From a virus: DNA of 48,237 nucleotides. The translations under genes and the position numbers were made by a program. Every line of letters begins with the position of its first letter. The stretch's first letter is position 1. Shown in pieces: positions 8,195 to 17,275 of this stretch. The notes below the pieces were generated by a model, which did no database searches, had not been told where the DNA came from, and saw only the letters and a list, made by a program, of their open reading frames with translations. The DNA lies in the IMG/VR virus record IMGVR_UViG_3300021477_000011, positions 1-48,237 of that record. One strand, 5' to 3'.

Positions 8195-10486
8195 TTACGC
8201 CGCCTTTAATTCTTTAACGCTAGATGCGCACTTGAAGAACCGCATGCCGATCTGACCCTCGAATTGGAACTCCCATAGTTCAGCCTTGAAGTCGCCGGGG
8301 ATCAGCAAGACTTCCCCCGACTTCTGTATCTCCCGCACCACAATCTCATTACTATCCGCGTACACCCGGATAATGAGATACTGGGTGAGCGGGTTAAACG
8401 TCTGCGCCTGATCGGTGTTTCTTACCCCGAGGGTAATTGTAACCTCTGGCGGGACTTCAAACAGGATCATGAACGCCTTAAACTGCTGCGGCGCGGTGAA
8501 CCGAAACTTCTTGGTTTTCCACTGCCAGTTTCTAAGCGTGGTCGCGCCGGGGTTGCCAATGGGCGGGTTCCACTGCATGATCGCGCCGCCCACGTCCAGT
8601 ACAAATATCTGCCCGGACAGTTCATCGCTGTAACTATTAACGACATTGGCGATGCCGCGCAGGTAGGTAAAAGGCGTGTTCGTGTCGCCGCTATCCATTA
8701 CAAACCCGGTGTACCCAGCCGCGTCCAACTGAGGGTCCGCGCTCGGAATAGGCGAACCCTTGATGAACGTCGCATAGGACGAGCCATAGCGAGCGGACGA
8801 CCATTGAGGCGGCAAGAGAGAATAGTGGAACTCTTTCTCGTAAATTTGCTCGGTAACGTTCGTGGTGCCGCCTGAATTGAGCAACTGGATGCCGTTAGGG
8901 GACGCATAATACGCCCCCTCGCCAGAAGATACAACAGACCCGCGTGAAATGCATGGCTCATTGGCGGTTATCTTGCCTATCGTCATCGTGTCAGGCGTGA
9001 CGCCGGTTGCAATAAAGGGACTACCCTCGGTGACGATGTTAAGCGAGGACCCGTTGGCGGTCAGCCCGACGATAGGATAGTCCACCGTCAGTGCGTATTG
9101 CGGGGGCCAAGCATGCGGCAAGTAGGCGGCGCTAAACCATACTTCACGCGAGTTGGTGAACCCGGCAGCAATGCCGTTCGCCATCATTACTACGCCTTGA
9201 AGCCCCGCAGGAGGCGGGGCATACCCTATCGTGTTCAACACAAGGTTGGCGGTCACCACGGCGTCAGTGGCGCTATCGTGGATCGTCACTGTACCCACTG
9301 GGTTAATCGGAACCTCAGTGACTTGGTAATAGGTCGCGTTCCCTGACGAGTCCGTGACCGTGCGATACAATCGATAATGACCCGGATTGAATGGAGCGTT
9401 GGTGTTGTAACCAGCCGGGGGAGCCGGGATAACCACGATCCATGTCCCAGTGCCGTCACCAGACGCGACCGTCGCAGGCGAAGGTTGGCTTTCCTCCGAG
9501 AAGTCGCTGATGTACGTGTAGACATAAGCCCGCGTCTCGGGCAGACTTGTAAGAAACTGGATCGTATCGCCAGTCTGCACGCCAGCCGCCACCACGCCGT
9601 TGCTGAGCGTGACTTGGCCCGCACCATTGTTGACAGCGGTAACCGTCGTGCTGGTTAAGATTTGATTGGCGTTGTCAAACTGGAATGTATCTCCTGCGTT
9701 GACCGCTCCCACGAGATTATAGTTGATGGTGACCGTGGTCGCCGTAACGCTGGCGACTGACGAGCCGGGGAACACCACGGCGGGATTGTTCGTGCATTTG
9801 ACCGACATGCCGGGTACGATATTGTTCGGCGCGGTGCCAGTGCTAGAGAAGTTCAGGACCGTCGTGTTTGCGGCTGAACCTAGCGTTGTGTTCGCCACCA
9901 ATCTATGGTCGGTCAAATCTATCGCGTACATGCCCACCAAGACGCTGGCAATCGTCCCGGCAGCGAAGAATAGCACCGTCGCGCTCACCGCAGTTGGCGC
10001 AGACGTGGTAAGCACGATATAGCTAGGCGGTGGGGTTACGGTGGGCGGCGTCAAAGGCGCGGCGATGCCCAAAGTGTACATGGGCGAACCGCTCTCTAGG
10101 CGGGCAAGGGTGTTGTACACCGGACCCGGCGAGGCGACCGGCCACGAGGGATTGTTACCCGCAGAGTCATATTGATCGCTAGGAAAGAAGTAGTATCGAT
10201 CAAACGTGTCGCCAACCGTAGGGTTACGGATGGTCGCCATGTAGGGATCGGGGAACTCAAGCCACAACGAACCCGTGCTGCTAAAGTCTGGCGGGTTGTC
10301 AGCGTTGCGCGGTATCCGGTAGATTTGCTGGGTGTCGGCGTAGACTGCTTGCGCCACCGCAGCCGCCGCCCTGAACCCACGAATTTGCCCACGGTATAGC
10401 CAGCAGTTCTCAGCCAACTGCGCGTTGTTATCCGGCAGGAGGATGGGGTCGCGGATAGGGAGCATACCCGCGAAGTCAGCAATCAT
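8195..10486 (-). CDS. Tail nozzle / tail tubular protein B-like structural protein
   Basis: This 763-residue, beta-rich protein begins MIADFAGMLPIRDPILLPDN and continues AQLAENCWLYRGQIRGFR. That N-terminal pattern (GM-P-ixxxxLPxxxAQxAxNxxLxxGxIxxxR) is typical of phage nozzle-like tail proteins, functional counterparts of T7 gp12 or P22 gp10. I place the start at the ATG 10484-10486 because the longer frame would run back across the stop of the gene before it and across the dyad copy 10504-10518. A dyad copy is inside (8422-8436) and two degenerate ones are at 9291-9305 and 10155-10169. The structural class is fairly sure, the exact position in the tail less so. Confidence 0.78.
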   Translation of the reverse strand: MIADFAGMLPIRDPILLPDNNAQLAENCWLYRGQIRGFRAAAAVAQAVYADTQQIYRIPRNADNPPDFSSTGSLWLEFPDPYMATIRNPTVGDTFDRYYFFPSDQYDSAGNNPSWPVASPGPVYNTLARLESGSPMYTLGIAAPLTPPTVTPPPSYIVLTTSAPTAVSATVLFFAAGTIASVLVGMYAIDLTDHRLVANTTLGSAANTTVLNFSSTGTAPNNIVPGMSVKCTNNPAVVFPGSSVASVTATTVTINYNLVGAVNAGDTFQFDNANQILTSTTVTAVNNGAGQVTLSNGVVAAGVQTGDTIQFLTSLPETRAYVYTYISDFSEESQPSPATVASGDGTGTWIVVIPAPPAGYNTNAPFNPGHYRLYRTVTDSSGNATYYQVTEVPINPVGTVTIHDSATDAVVTANLVLNTIGYAPPPAGLQGVVMMANGIAAGFTNSREVWFSAAYLPHAWPPQYALTVDYPIVGLTANGSSLNIVTEGSPFIATGVTPDTMTIGKITANEPCISRGSVVSSGEGAYYASPNGIQLLNSGGTTNVTEQIYEKEFHYSLLPPQWSSARYGSSYATFIKGSPIPSADPQLDAAGYTGFVMDSGDTNTPFTYLRGIANVVNSYSDELSGQIFVLDVGGAIMQWNPPIGNPGATTLRNWQWKTKKFRFTAPQQFKAFMILFEVPPEVTITLGVRNTDQAQTFNPLTQYLIIRVYADSNEIVVREIQKSGEVLLIPGDFKAELWEFQFEGQIGMRFFKCASSVKELKAA

Positions 10487-10508
10487 TACCGTGGGCAAAA
10501 AAGTTACT

Positions 10509-10796
10509 CTATGGGTTAGTTCCGTCGGGGTTGCGGTTACCGCTTCTCTGCTGGTTGGCGCGGCGTCCAGCTTCATGCTCGGCGTCGTTGCGCCGGGAAT
10601 GCTGCCCCAAGTTCTTTCTCCCCGCCTCCATCTCGGCGCGGGTGTTGTCGCTCAGCCCTTCGGGTTCCGGTTCGTCGGGGGCCATGTTCGGTTGTGGTGC
10701 CGCCACGCCGTGGATGTTCACTTGCGTGGTTCGCTGTGGGGGTTGCTGTTGCTGAGCGGGTGGGGGCGGCATACCGGGTCGTGGTGCTTGTGCCAT
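10509..10796 (-). CDS. Small Pro/Gln-rich hypothetical protein
   Basis: This 95-residue protein has a Pro/Gln-rich N-terminal third (residues 7-20) and a polar, charged C-terminus with several Arg/Asn. No domain is recognised and it looks disordered. Its TAG stop (10509-10511) lies inside a dyad copy (10504-10518), so the motif supplies the end of this gene and the upstream region of the nozzle gene. AAAGGAGAAAAC lies about 5 nt upstream of the ATG and is a strong ribosome binding site. By position it may be a small virion or assembly protein. Confidence 0.65.
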   Translation of the reverse strand: MAQAPRPGMPPPPAQQQQPPQRTTQVNIHGVAAPQPNMAPDEPEPEGLSDNTRAEMEAGRKNLGQHSRRNDAEHEAGRRANQQRSGNRNPDGTNP

Positions 10797-10816
10797 AGGT
10801 TTTCTCCTTTTGGGGA

Positions 10817-11080
10817 TTAAGTCTTGGTTCGCTTTATCGGACCATCCATCGGGAAGGCCCCACCGCCTGACTTAACGACGGTGACTTCGAGGTTACCCTC
10901 AGGGTAAGTGTCGGGTGCAACAGCAGCCGTTGGCTCGTTACCTTCATCAAGCCATGCCATATATTCCTGACAATCGATGTTATCAGGGTCCATCGGGATG
11001 AACGCGCCGTCCTCGTCGCGCTGGATTATGCTGTCGTGAGGTTGGCCCTTCATGTGATCCCAAACTTGCGTATAGGTCAT
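10817..11080 (-). CDS. Small protein of the tail-fibre region
   Basis: This 87-residue acidic protein contains IIQRDEDGAFIPMDPDN followed by EYMAWLDEGNEP. This pattern (R-x-D-GA-x-IPxDxxNxDYxxYxxWLxxGNxP) is common in small phage proteins beside or within tail-fibre genes, including some fibre-assembly proteins. The gene starts 2 bp after the stop of the fibre gene at 11083, which suggests translational coupling and a role with that fibre. A perfect dyad copy (10893-10907) is read as TYPEGN within it. Confidence 0.68.
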   Translation of the reverse strand: MTYTQVWDHMKGQPHDSIIQRDEDGAFIPMDPDNIDCQEYMAWLDEGNEPTAAVAPDTYPEGNLEVTVVKSGGGAFPMDGPIKRTKT

Positions 11081-11082
11081 GC

Positions 11083-12261
11083 TTAAAGCTCCGCGCTAAG
11101 ATTAAAGAGAACATTCAAAATGACGAGGCCAGCCGCCGTTGCGTTCCCGTTAGCCGTGATGGAAGAATTATTACTTGTTACACTGACCAACGTCCAATTA
11201 CTGCTATTGGCGGTAGTGAGGTTCACTGTAGTTGGAGCAGCGCGCATCCAAATTGGCGATAACGAGCCGTGGATGAAGGGTTGGCCAGCAACTTGACCGG
11301 ACCCTGCGCCATAGATTTGCAGTGTCCCCGAGTAATACCGCTGGCAATCGGCCAGAGACTTCGCCAGCGACTGCCGATTAAAGGGCGTTGCTACGCTGCC
11401 GATCTCCAGCTTGACGCCAGTGACCAAGAATTGCGCGCCGTTGACAGCGACGATGCTGACCGAGCCGGTCGCGCCATAATAATTCGCGGACGCCCACGCA
11501 TTTGCGGGGCCTCGATGGGTCGAACCGGAACCAAGATCGAACGCCAAATATGCCGAGCCAGCATTGCCGCTCATCACCCATGTTCCGCCCGTGTCGCCGG
11601 GGATCGTGATGACGATCTTCGTCCATGTACTGGCGACAGGGATCGAATAAGTGAACGGATAAGAGCGTGTCTGCGCGTAATTCTGAAGCGCCCCGCTGAA
11701 TGTGCCGCTCAAACTCGACCAGACTAAAAACGACAACGTGACGGGTTGAGCACTCGCGCTCCCCCACTGGAAGTCAGTAATCTGATCGGCTTCAATCGGC
11801 TGTAAAAACCAGAAAACATCCGCCGCCACAGAAGCATAGGCCGACGACGAAATAAAGCTGAGAGCGTAGCCGAACCCAGGCGCAGCCGACGAGACGCGCT
11901 GCCACGTTCCCTTCGCGGCTTGCGATCCGCCATATTGCCAGCGATCAGCCGTGTAGATGTTGTTTACCGTACTCGCTGCGCCGTTGTTGCGCTGATCCCA
12001 CCGCATGTCGCCGTTGATGATCCTGTTGCTGCCAAGCGAATATGACGCCTCAATGAAGTCAACATACTGCTTAGTCGCCGGTTGTAACGGCGCAACCGGG
12101 TCACTCTGTAGAGTAATCGGCCCGCTCATCGTGCCGCCCGCCAGCGGCAAGTATGGCACGTTCAACCCGTTCGATGTCCATTTGGTTCCATCCCACGTCC
12201 ACGTCACGCCTGCGGCGGTAAAAGTCTGACCGACTGTGGGGTTGTTAGGAAAGTCGATCAT
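11083..12261 (-). CDS. Tail fibre protein (paralogue 1)
   Basis: This 392-residue fibre-like protein starts with PNNPTVGQTFTAAGVTWTWDG, a small domain found at the N-termini of phage fibres. YLPLAGGTMSGPITL follows, then a C-terminal domain of about 300 residues opening NRIINGDMRWDQR. That C-terminal domain is closely similar to the one in the next gene (12264-13754), with shared strings such as KLEIGSVATPFNRQSLAKSL, so the pair arose by tandem duplication. Both end in SAEL and have diverged most near the C-terminus, where receptor contact is likely. No dyad copy occurs between 10908 and 13272, the longest gap in the window. Confidence 0.8.
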   Translation of the reverse strand: MIDFPNNPTVGQTFTAAGVTWTWDGTKWTSNGLNVPYLPLAGGTMSGPITLQSDPVAPLQPATKQYVDFIEASYSLGSNRIINGDMRWDQRNNGAASTVNNIYTADRWQYGGSQAAKGTWQRVSSAAPGFGYALSFISSSAYASVAADVFWFLQPIEADQITDFQWGSASAQPVTLSFLVWSSLSGTFSGALQNYAQTRSYPFTYSIPVASTWTKIVITIPGDTGGTWVMSGNAGSAYLAFDLGSGSTHRGPANAWASANYYGATGSVSIVAVNGAQFLVTGVKLEIGSVATPFNRQSLAKSLADCQRYYSGTLQIYGAGSGQVAGQPFIHGSLSPIWMRAAPTTVNLTTANSSNWTLVSVTSNNSSITANGNATAAGLVILNVLFNLSAEL

Positions 12262-12263
12262 GA

Positions 12264-13754
12264 TTAAAGCTCCGCGCTCAAGGTAGTGGGAGAAGCAATT
12301 ACATAACCGGGTCCAGCCGTAGTAACAGTAATCTGCATCCGCAAACTATTTTGATCAACGGTATTAGTTGTCAAAGCCCCTGCATTAGCACTGGCTACGG
12401 GGGTATAGGCAACAGTCGGTGTAGCGCGCATTGTAACAAGAAACATAAGTGGAGAATAAACAGTACCACCAGTAAGCCCATAACCAGTACACATAACGTT
12501 GTTAAAAGACTGAAAATATCGCTGGCAGTCGGCCAAAGACTTCGCGAGCGACTGCCGGTTGTAAGGCGTTGCTACGCTGCCAATCTCCAGCTTGACGCCG
12601 GTCAGGTAGAAGGTCGCGGCGTTGTTCGACACGATGCTGACCGAGCCGGTCGCAGCGACATAATTCGCCGACGCCCACGCATTTGCGGGACCGCTGTAAG
12701 TCGTCCCCGTGCCAAGATTAAAGCCAAGGATCAGAGACGCGGCGTTGCCACTCATCACCCACGTTCCGGCCGCCGTATCGCCGGGGATGGTGATATTAAT
12801 CTTGGTCGCTACGCTCGCGACAGGAATGTTAAAAGTGAACGGATAAGAGCGGGTAAACGCCGCGTTGCGGATCGCGCCGCTATACGTGCCTGCGATAGTC
12901 GACCAAACGACAAACGATAGAGTAACCGGCTGCGCGTTCGTCGTGCCCCATTGGAAGTCCGAAATCATGTCAGCTTCGATAAGCTGAAGCAAACCAAAGT
13001 TATCCGTCGCGAGAAGCGCGTAAGCTGAATTTGAGAGGAAGTTCCAAGCCAAAGGGAAGCCGAGACCGTTGAAGGCTTGCTGCGACCACGTTCCTTTGTT
13101 CGACTGTGTTCCTGAAAAAGACCAACGATCAACCGTATAGCCGCCCGCCGTCCCGCTCGCGACGCCGCGTTGATTGATCCGCATGTCGCCGTTGATAATG
13201 CGGTTATCATTCATCGCCACCGGCAGAGAGTCAACATATTGCTTCGGCACTGACTGAAGTGGTGTTGTCGGGTTACCCGGCAGAGTAAGCGGGCCAGTCA
13301 GCGTACCTCCAGAGAGCGGCAGATACCCCGAAGCCAACACTGACGCAGCGTTATTCGCCACCACCCACTGCGAAGAATTGGCGTCCACAAACCAGACGTA
13401 AAGCTGCCCTCCTATGCTGTCCCACCATAGGGCTCCCGGTTGCGGATTACTAGGCGGGTTGTCGCCCACACTGACCGCGCCGCCGCTTATCGCCCAATTG
13501 GCGGGGACAAATGCGCCGGGGCTGGATGGCGCGAGAGCGCGATAAAGCTGCCCATTATAGACGACGAACGCGCCAATCGCATAAGACGACAACGTAGAAA
13601 AGAACGGTATCGCGAGCAAGTCCTGCGCCGCAGAGCTTGCGTTAATCACGCCGAACTGATTGTCAGCCCAGTTGACATAAAGCTCCCCCGGCTGACGTCC
13701 GGTAGGCCGATTGCCAGCAACGGTGGATCGAAGGGTCTGGACGCGTCCGGTCAT
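12264..13754 (-). CDS. Tail fibre protein (paralogue 2)
   Basis: This 496-residue fibre has N-terminal beta modules (GNRPTGRQPGELYVNWADNQ, then a carbohydrate-module-like GAFVVYNGQLYRALAPSSPG), the YLPLSGGTLTGPLTL linker, and the same roughly 300-residue NRIINGDMR domain as its neighbour. The last 70 residues differ from paralogue 1 except for the final SAEL. AGGAGGG lies 9 nt before the ATG (13752-13754) and abuts a perfect 12-bp palindrome, GGGTATATACCC (13755-13766). A role in receptor binding is inferred from fold and place. Confidence 0.8.
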   Translation of the reverse strand: MTGRVQTLRSTVAGNRPTGRQPGELYVNWADNQFGVINASSAAQDLLAIPFFSTLSSYAIGAFVVYNGQLYRALAPSSPGAFVPANWAISGGAVSVGDNPPSNPQPGALWWDSIGGQLYVWFVDANSSQWVVANNAASVLASGYLPLSGGTLTGPLTLPGNPTTPLQSVPKQYVDSLPVAMNDNRIINGDMRINQRGVASGTAGGYTVDRWSFSGTQSNKGTWSQQAFNGLGFPLAWNFLSNSAYALLATDNFGLLQLIEADMISDFQWGTTNAQPVTLSFVVWSTIAGTYSGAIRNAAFTRSYPFTFNIPVASVATKINITIPGDTAAGTWVMSGNAASLILGFNLGTGTTYSGPANAWASANYVAATGSVSIVSNNAATFYLTGVKLEIGSVATPYNRQSLAKSLADCQRYFQSFNNVMCTGYGLTGGTVYSPLMFLVTMRATPTVAYTPVASANAGALTTNTVDQNSLRMQITVTTAGPGYVIASPTTLSAEL

Positions 13755-13766
13755 GGGTATATACCC
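13755..13766. repeat. Perfect 12-bp palindrome at fibre gene start
   Basis: GGGTATATACCC has the half-sites of the dyad in reverse order (GGGTA...TACCC). It sits between AGGAGGG and the ATG of the 496-residue fibre. A near copy (GGGTATATACTC) lies at 8170-8181 in the first codons of the collagen-like gene. Confidence 0.5.
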
Positions 13767-13768
13767 TC

Positions 13769-15664
13769 CTAGAAGGTGCCGCAGTCAATATTGGCGTTGG
13801 CAACAGCAGTAGAAATAGCGCTAGCAACCTGAGCAGCCGTCTGATAACTCGCTGGGTTACTCATTGGGTAAAGCGTCGTGTCGGTCGGGTGAACATGGTC
13901 GCCCCGTGAATAAGCGGCTGATCCACCCGGCGCAGCAACCCCATTCATGCTTGGCGCAGCATTCGACGCCACCGGCACTGCACTGGCAAGCGCGTAGGGG
14001 CCAAGCGCCGCTGTGACTTGCGCCGCTGTCTGGTAACCCGCTGGGTTAGTCGCGGCATATCGCGATGTGTCGGTCGGATGGACATGATCGGCCCGCGCCC
14101 AATTCAGCGACGTACCGATGGCGTTCGTGCCGTCCATCAGCGGGAAGCTGATCGAGCCAAGCGGAACTTGTGTCAGCAACGCGTACGGCTGTAGCAAAGT
14201 TGTGAGCGTAGCGTCCCAGTCAGTGATATCGGTATGCGCGAGATGCACCCACGCTGCGTTATTACGGGAGTAGGTCGTGCCGTCCTGCGGCGCTTCCGGC
14301 AAGCCTGCCCCGCTAGCGGTCGGCACCCACAGACCGTTCTGACGCGCATAAGCAGTGCCATCGTTCGGCGGCTCGGGGATAGGGACCATTCCCCAATTAA
14401 ACGTATTGGCTGAGTTCGCAACAAGAACTTGCCCCGGCGAACCACCGGGGATTTGCAGCGTTGCAGGACCGTTCGCCAAGATCAATCCGGGTGCGCCAAT
14501 CGCACCAGTGAAGCTGCCCCCGCGTATAGGCATGTAAAGAGCAAGCGAAGTCGCAAGTAGCCCCGCGCTAACATAGTTCGCCGGATTACTCGCTGGGTAA
14601 GCCGCCGACCATGCGCCATTCAACCGTCCGTAAAGTGTGCCGTCGCTTGGCCCATCAGTCAAAAACTGATCTACAAGGATAGCTATCCATGACCGATTAT
14701 TACGAGCATAAAACTGCCCATCGGGCGGCGCGTCCGCTTGAATAGCATCGGGTTGCCAACCGCCGTTCACCCGAGAGTAAAGTCGGCTATCCCTTGGCGC
14801 TTCGGGGATGATCGGCAAGAGAGCAGTCCACGCGTTGCTCCTACGCGCATAATTATTGCCATCGTTCGGCGCGTCAGTCTGGATCGCGTCAGGTTGCCAC
14901 GTCCCATTAAAGCGCCCAAAGCGAACGCCACCCGGCGCTTCCCCGATATACTGCGGCAGTGGATACCACGCGTTCAAACGGCGTGTGTACATCACTCCAT
15001 CAGCGGGCGCATCAGACTGAATGATGTCCGGCACCCAATAACCGTTATAACGCGAGTACAACAGATTGCTCGACGGCGCTTCCGCCACCAAATTGGTTGA
15101 CGCTATTACCTGCCAAAAGAAAGTCACCCCGTCTGTAGCGTACTCGTATAGCGTGCTGCTGTCTGCGCTATACCACTGATCCATGACGTTCGGGTTCGGA
15201 GGCGGCTGCGTCCCCCAAAAATAGCGCGCCCCGGTATTAACATAGGTATTCGAGGCGAACGGCGTCTGAGTGTATAGTTGCGGCACCGGGTTGATTGACG
15301 CGCGCTCGCAATCAGCAAATGACGGGATGCTGACGGTAAGCACGTCAGTTTGCGCACTCGCGCCGGGGTTAACTGTGATCGAGATATTGTATTGTTGCCC
15401 CTCGATGCCGCCGCTCAGCAAAAACGACAACGTGTCGCCAACCAAATCGATTTGTGGATAACTCACAACAAGTTGCGGGTTGCTTGTCACGTCAACAGCG
15501 AACGAATAACCCGTTAGGGTAAGCGGTGGGGTAAGCTGGCCGTAATTGATCATCACCAGCGTTTGGTCGGATAGCTCCTTGACCAACGCAAACTTCATCG
15601 TCGTATCGGCGACGAACATCACCGAGTCTGTATTGACGACGCCAGAAGGAAGATGAAAGCCCAT
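13769..15664 (-). CDS. Repeat-containing tail appendage / receptor-binding protein
   Basis: This 631-residue protein has a beta-sandwich-like N-terminus (about 1-125), a module with ARYFWGTQPPPNPNVMDQWY, then about nine repeats of EAP-x-DG-x-x-Y-x-R-x-N-x-x-W (about 195-480). Two copies of RADHVHPTDTSRYAATNPAG / RGDHVHPTDTTLYPMSNPAS follow, each with YQTAAQV. The repeats look like stacked fibre-shaft units. Its N-terminal plan matches the smaller neighbour 15665-16531, so they are paralogues. Dyad copies lie at 13845-13859, 13857-13871 (sharing a half-site), 14034-14048, 14586-14600 and 15507-15522. Most fall in the NPA-type linkers between modules. Confidence 0.78.
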   Translation of the reverse strand: MGFHLPSGVVNTDSVMFVADTTMKFALVKELSDQTLVMINYGQLTPPLTLTGYSFAVDVTSNPQLVVSYPQIDLVGDTLSFLLSGGIEGQQYNISITVNPGASAQTDVLTVSIPSFADCERASINPVPQLYTQTPFASNTYVNTGARYFWGTQPPPNPNVMDQWYSADSSTLYEYATDGVTFFWQVIASTNLVAEAPSSNLLYSRYNGYWVPDIIQSDAPADGVMYTRRLNAWYPLPQYIGEAPGGVRFGRFNGTWQPDAIQTDAPNDGNNYARRSNAWTALLPIIPEAPRDSRLYSRVNGGWQPDAIQADAPPDGQFYARNNRSWIAILVDQFLTDGPSDGTLYGRLNGAWSAAYPASNPANYVSAGLLATSLALYMPIRGGSFTGAIGAPGLILANGPATLQIPGGSPGQVLVANSANTFNWGMVPIPEPPNDGTAYARQNGLWVPTASGAGLPEAPQDGTTYSRNNAAWVHLAHTDITDWDATLTTLLQPYALLTQVPLGSISFPLMDGTNAIGTSLNWARADHVHPTDTSRYAATNPAGYQTAAQVTAALGPYALASAVPVASNAAPSMNGVAAPGGSAAYSRGDHVHPTDTTLYPMSNPASYQTAAQVASAISTAVANANIDCGTF

Positions 15665-16531
15665 CTAAAAATTACTCCCCGGCGGTGCGAACCACAGCAT
15701 GAAGATACGCGAGTCAGCGAATGGCGCTTGGGTAAATTGTATCTGGTTGCCAGCAGCTTGATACTGCGTCACCGGCTCCTGCCATACGCCGTCAACCGAC
15801 ACAAGCAGGGTGTTGGCGACCGTCACCGTAACAGGCCGGGTTGTCGTCGTTAGGGTGAATTGCGTTGTCGTCCCATCAGGGAAAATTGGCGAGATGCTAA
15901 GGATGTTCGCCCCCGAGCCGCCTCCCCCGCCGCCCCCTCCTGAGCCGCCCCATAGCTCCCAAAACGTATCCAGTCCGTCACTGACATAATCATAAAGATT
16001 GCCGGTTGACGTGTCGTACCAGCGATCAAGTACATTAGGGCCGACCGGGAACGTCGCACTGACAAAGAACCGTGGCGCAGTATTGACGATGATCGAGCCA
16101 TCGCCGCTCACCACGCCATTACCCACTGGGTAAGCTGCCAAGGGCGCGCAACCGCAATCATCGCCCAATACGTTCACAGTCCAATGAAAACTGTACACCC
16201 CGCCTTTATCGCCGCGTACGTTAATCTCCACGTCATATGAACGTCCGGTAATACCCCCTTGTACGTTGAACGTCACAATATCCGTGGGCGTGCCTGAGGT
16301 CATCCCGACGATAGGCGGGCCTACCACCAACTGTGGCTCGCCACCCGGCTTCACCCTGATCCAACATCCAACGACATTCACCGTTGGCGACAATTGGGTG
16401 AAGTCCACCGTTACGTCGGTAATCTCGTCAACTGACCGACTAAGCGCAGGGAGCCTCCGCGTCCCGTCAGCCACGTAAGTGGGGCGCGAACTGCCTTGGA
16501 TTGTGCCCGGTATGGGATATGGATAGTTCAT
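15665..16531 (-). CDS. Appendage protein, paralogue of the large repeat protein
   Basis: This 288-residue protein shares its layout with the first 190 residues of the 631-residue neighbour: a beta-sandwich-like start, then PRFFVSATFPVGPNVLDRWY and LYDYVSDGLDTFWELW. A run of nine glycines (about residue 201) links this to a small C-terminal beta domain (VSVDGVWQEPVTQYQ) like those in phage fibres. The stop abuts the start of the next gene. A perfect dyad copy (16119-16133) is read as YPVGN. It is probably a baseplate-like connector or short fibre; this is inferred. Confidence 0.72.
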   Translation of the reverse strand: MNYPYPIPGTIQGSSRPTYVADGTRRLPALSRSVDEITDVTVDFTQLSPTVNVVGCWIRVKPGGEPQLVVGPPIVGMTSGTPTDIVTFNVQGGITGRSYDVEINVRGDKGGVYSFHWTVNVLGDDCGCAPLAAYPVGNGVVSGDGSIIVNTAPRFFVSATFPVGPNVLDRWYDTSTGNLYDYVSDGLDTFWELWGGSGGGGGGGGSGANILSISPIFPDGTTTQFTLTTTTRPVTVTVANTLLVSVDGVWQEPVTQYQAAGNQIQFTQAPFADSRIFMLWFAPPGSNF

Positions 16532-17275
16532 TCAGCGCGCCCCAATAGCGAACAGCCCCGCCCCGGAGTTCCACCCACCGGGGAAATTCCAGCGCTGCGA
16601 ACCATAGGTGAACATACGCCGCACTTCGGTGCGACAAGTGCCAACGCCTTGGTTGTACACCCGCCCGTGATATTGCGACCCCGGCAGGGAGGAATAGGGC
16701 TTGCCGGGTTGCAGCATCAGCCGCATGTTGACCCCGCTAGCGAGGGTATTCAGATATTTCTCCATCACCCAATTAGGCGGCTGGGTGAACCCATCCGCGT
16801 CGGTGGGATCACATGGCGTCAGCGCCAGCGTGGCGATCCATATCTCGTTGGCGCTGGGGTTGTCGCGTATGCGTAGAATGGGACATTTCTCCCCGGCGTT
16901 TAAAAGGACCCCCACACGCTGGGTCCGCATCAACGGGTCCTGAGTTTCCGAGTCCACATTCGGGCCGAGGGTCGTTAAATATTGGGGAGGACACATCGGT
17001 AGATATGGTGGAACCAGAAAATCACCCGGCGGTGGGGGCGAGGCAGGACGATCCAGACCCATAAGACGATTAACAACGACATTTTGGCCGGTGCCAACTT
17101 GATAGTCATTGGTATTCGCTTGGATATAAATCGGAACTTCAAGCAACCATGAGTCAGTACGCTGAAACCAATCCTTGAGGGTGTTATACATCTCCATGCG
17201 AATGACGCCATCCAGCGCGCCGCCGCACGTCATGCGCACCATATCGTTCAAGCGAGCCATGTTGGTGGTTGTCAT
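16532..17275 (-). CDS. Head-tail connector / tail tubular protein A-like
   Basis: This 247-residue protein lies between the adaptor gene and the fibres, where podoviruses encode the second ring of the head-tail connector. It has ALDGVIRMEMYNTLKDWFQR followed by beta-rich sequence with a Pro-rich loop (SPPPPGDFLVPPYLP) and a C-terminus containing MLQPGKPYSSLPGSQYH. The first codons overlap the last of the adaptor gene (17272-17275, ATGA), indicating translational coupling. No family was recognised with certainty, so the connector role rests on order and size. Confidence 0.65.
   Translation of the reverse strand: MTTTNMARLNDMVRMTCGGALDGVIRMEMYNTLKDWFQRTDSWLLEVPIYIQANTNDYQVGTGQNVVVNRLMGLDRPASPPPPGDFLVPPYLPMCPPQYLTTLGPNVDSETQDPLMRTQRVGVLLNAGEKCPILRIRDNPSANEIWIATLALTPCDPTDADGFTQPPNWVMEKYLNTLASGVNMRLMLQPGKPYSSLPGSQYHGRVYNQGVGTCRTEVRRMFTYGSQRWNFPGGWNSGAGLFAIGAR

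Noticed and set aside
7822-16531. Diversity-generating retroelement near the fibre genes
   Set aside because: No reverse transcriptase gene and no template/variable repeat pair were seen. The fibre similarity is ordinary gene duplication.
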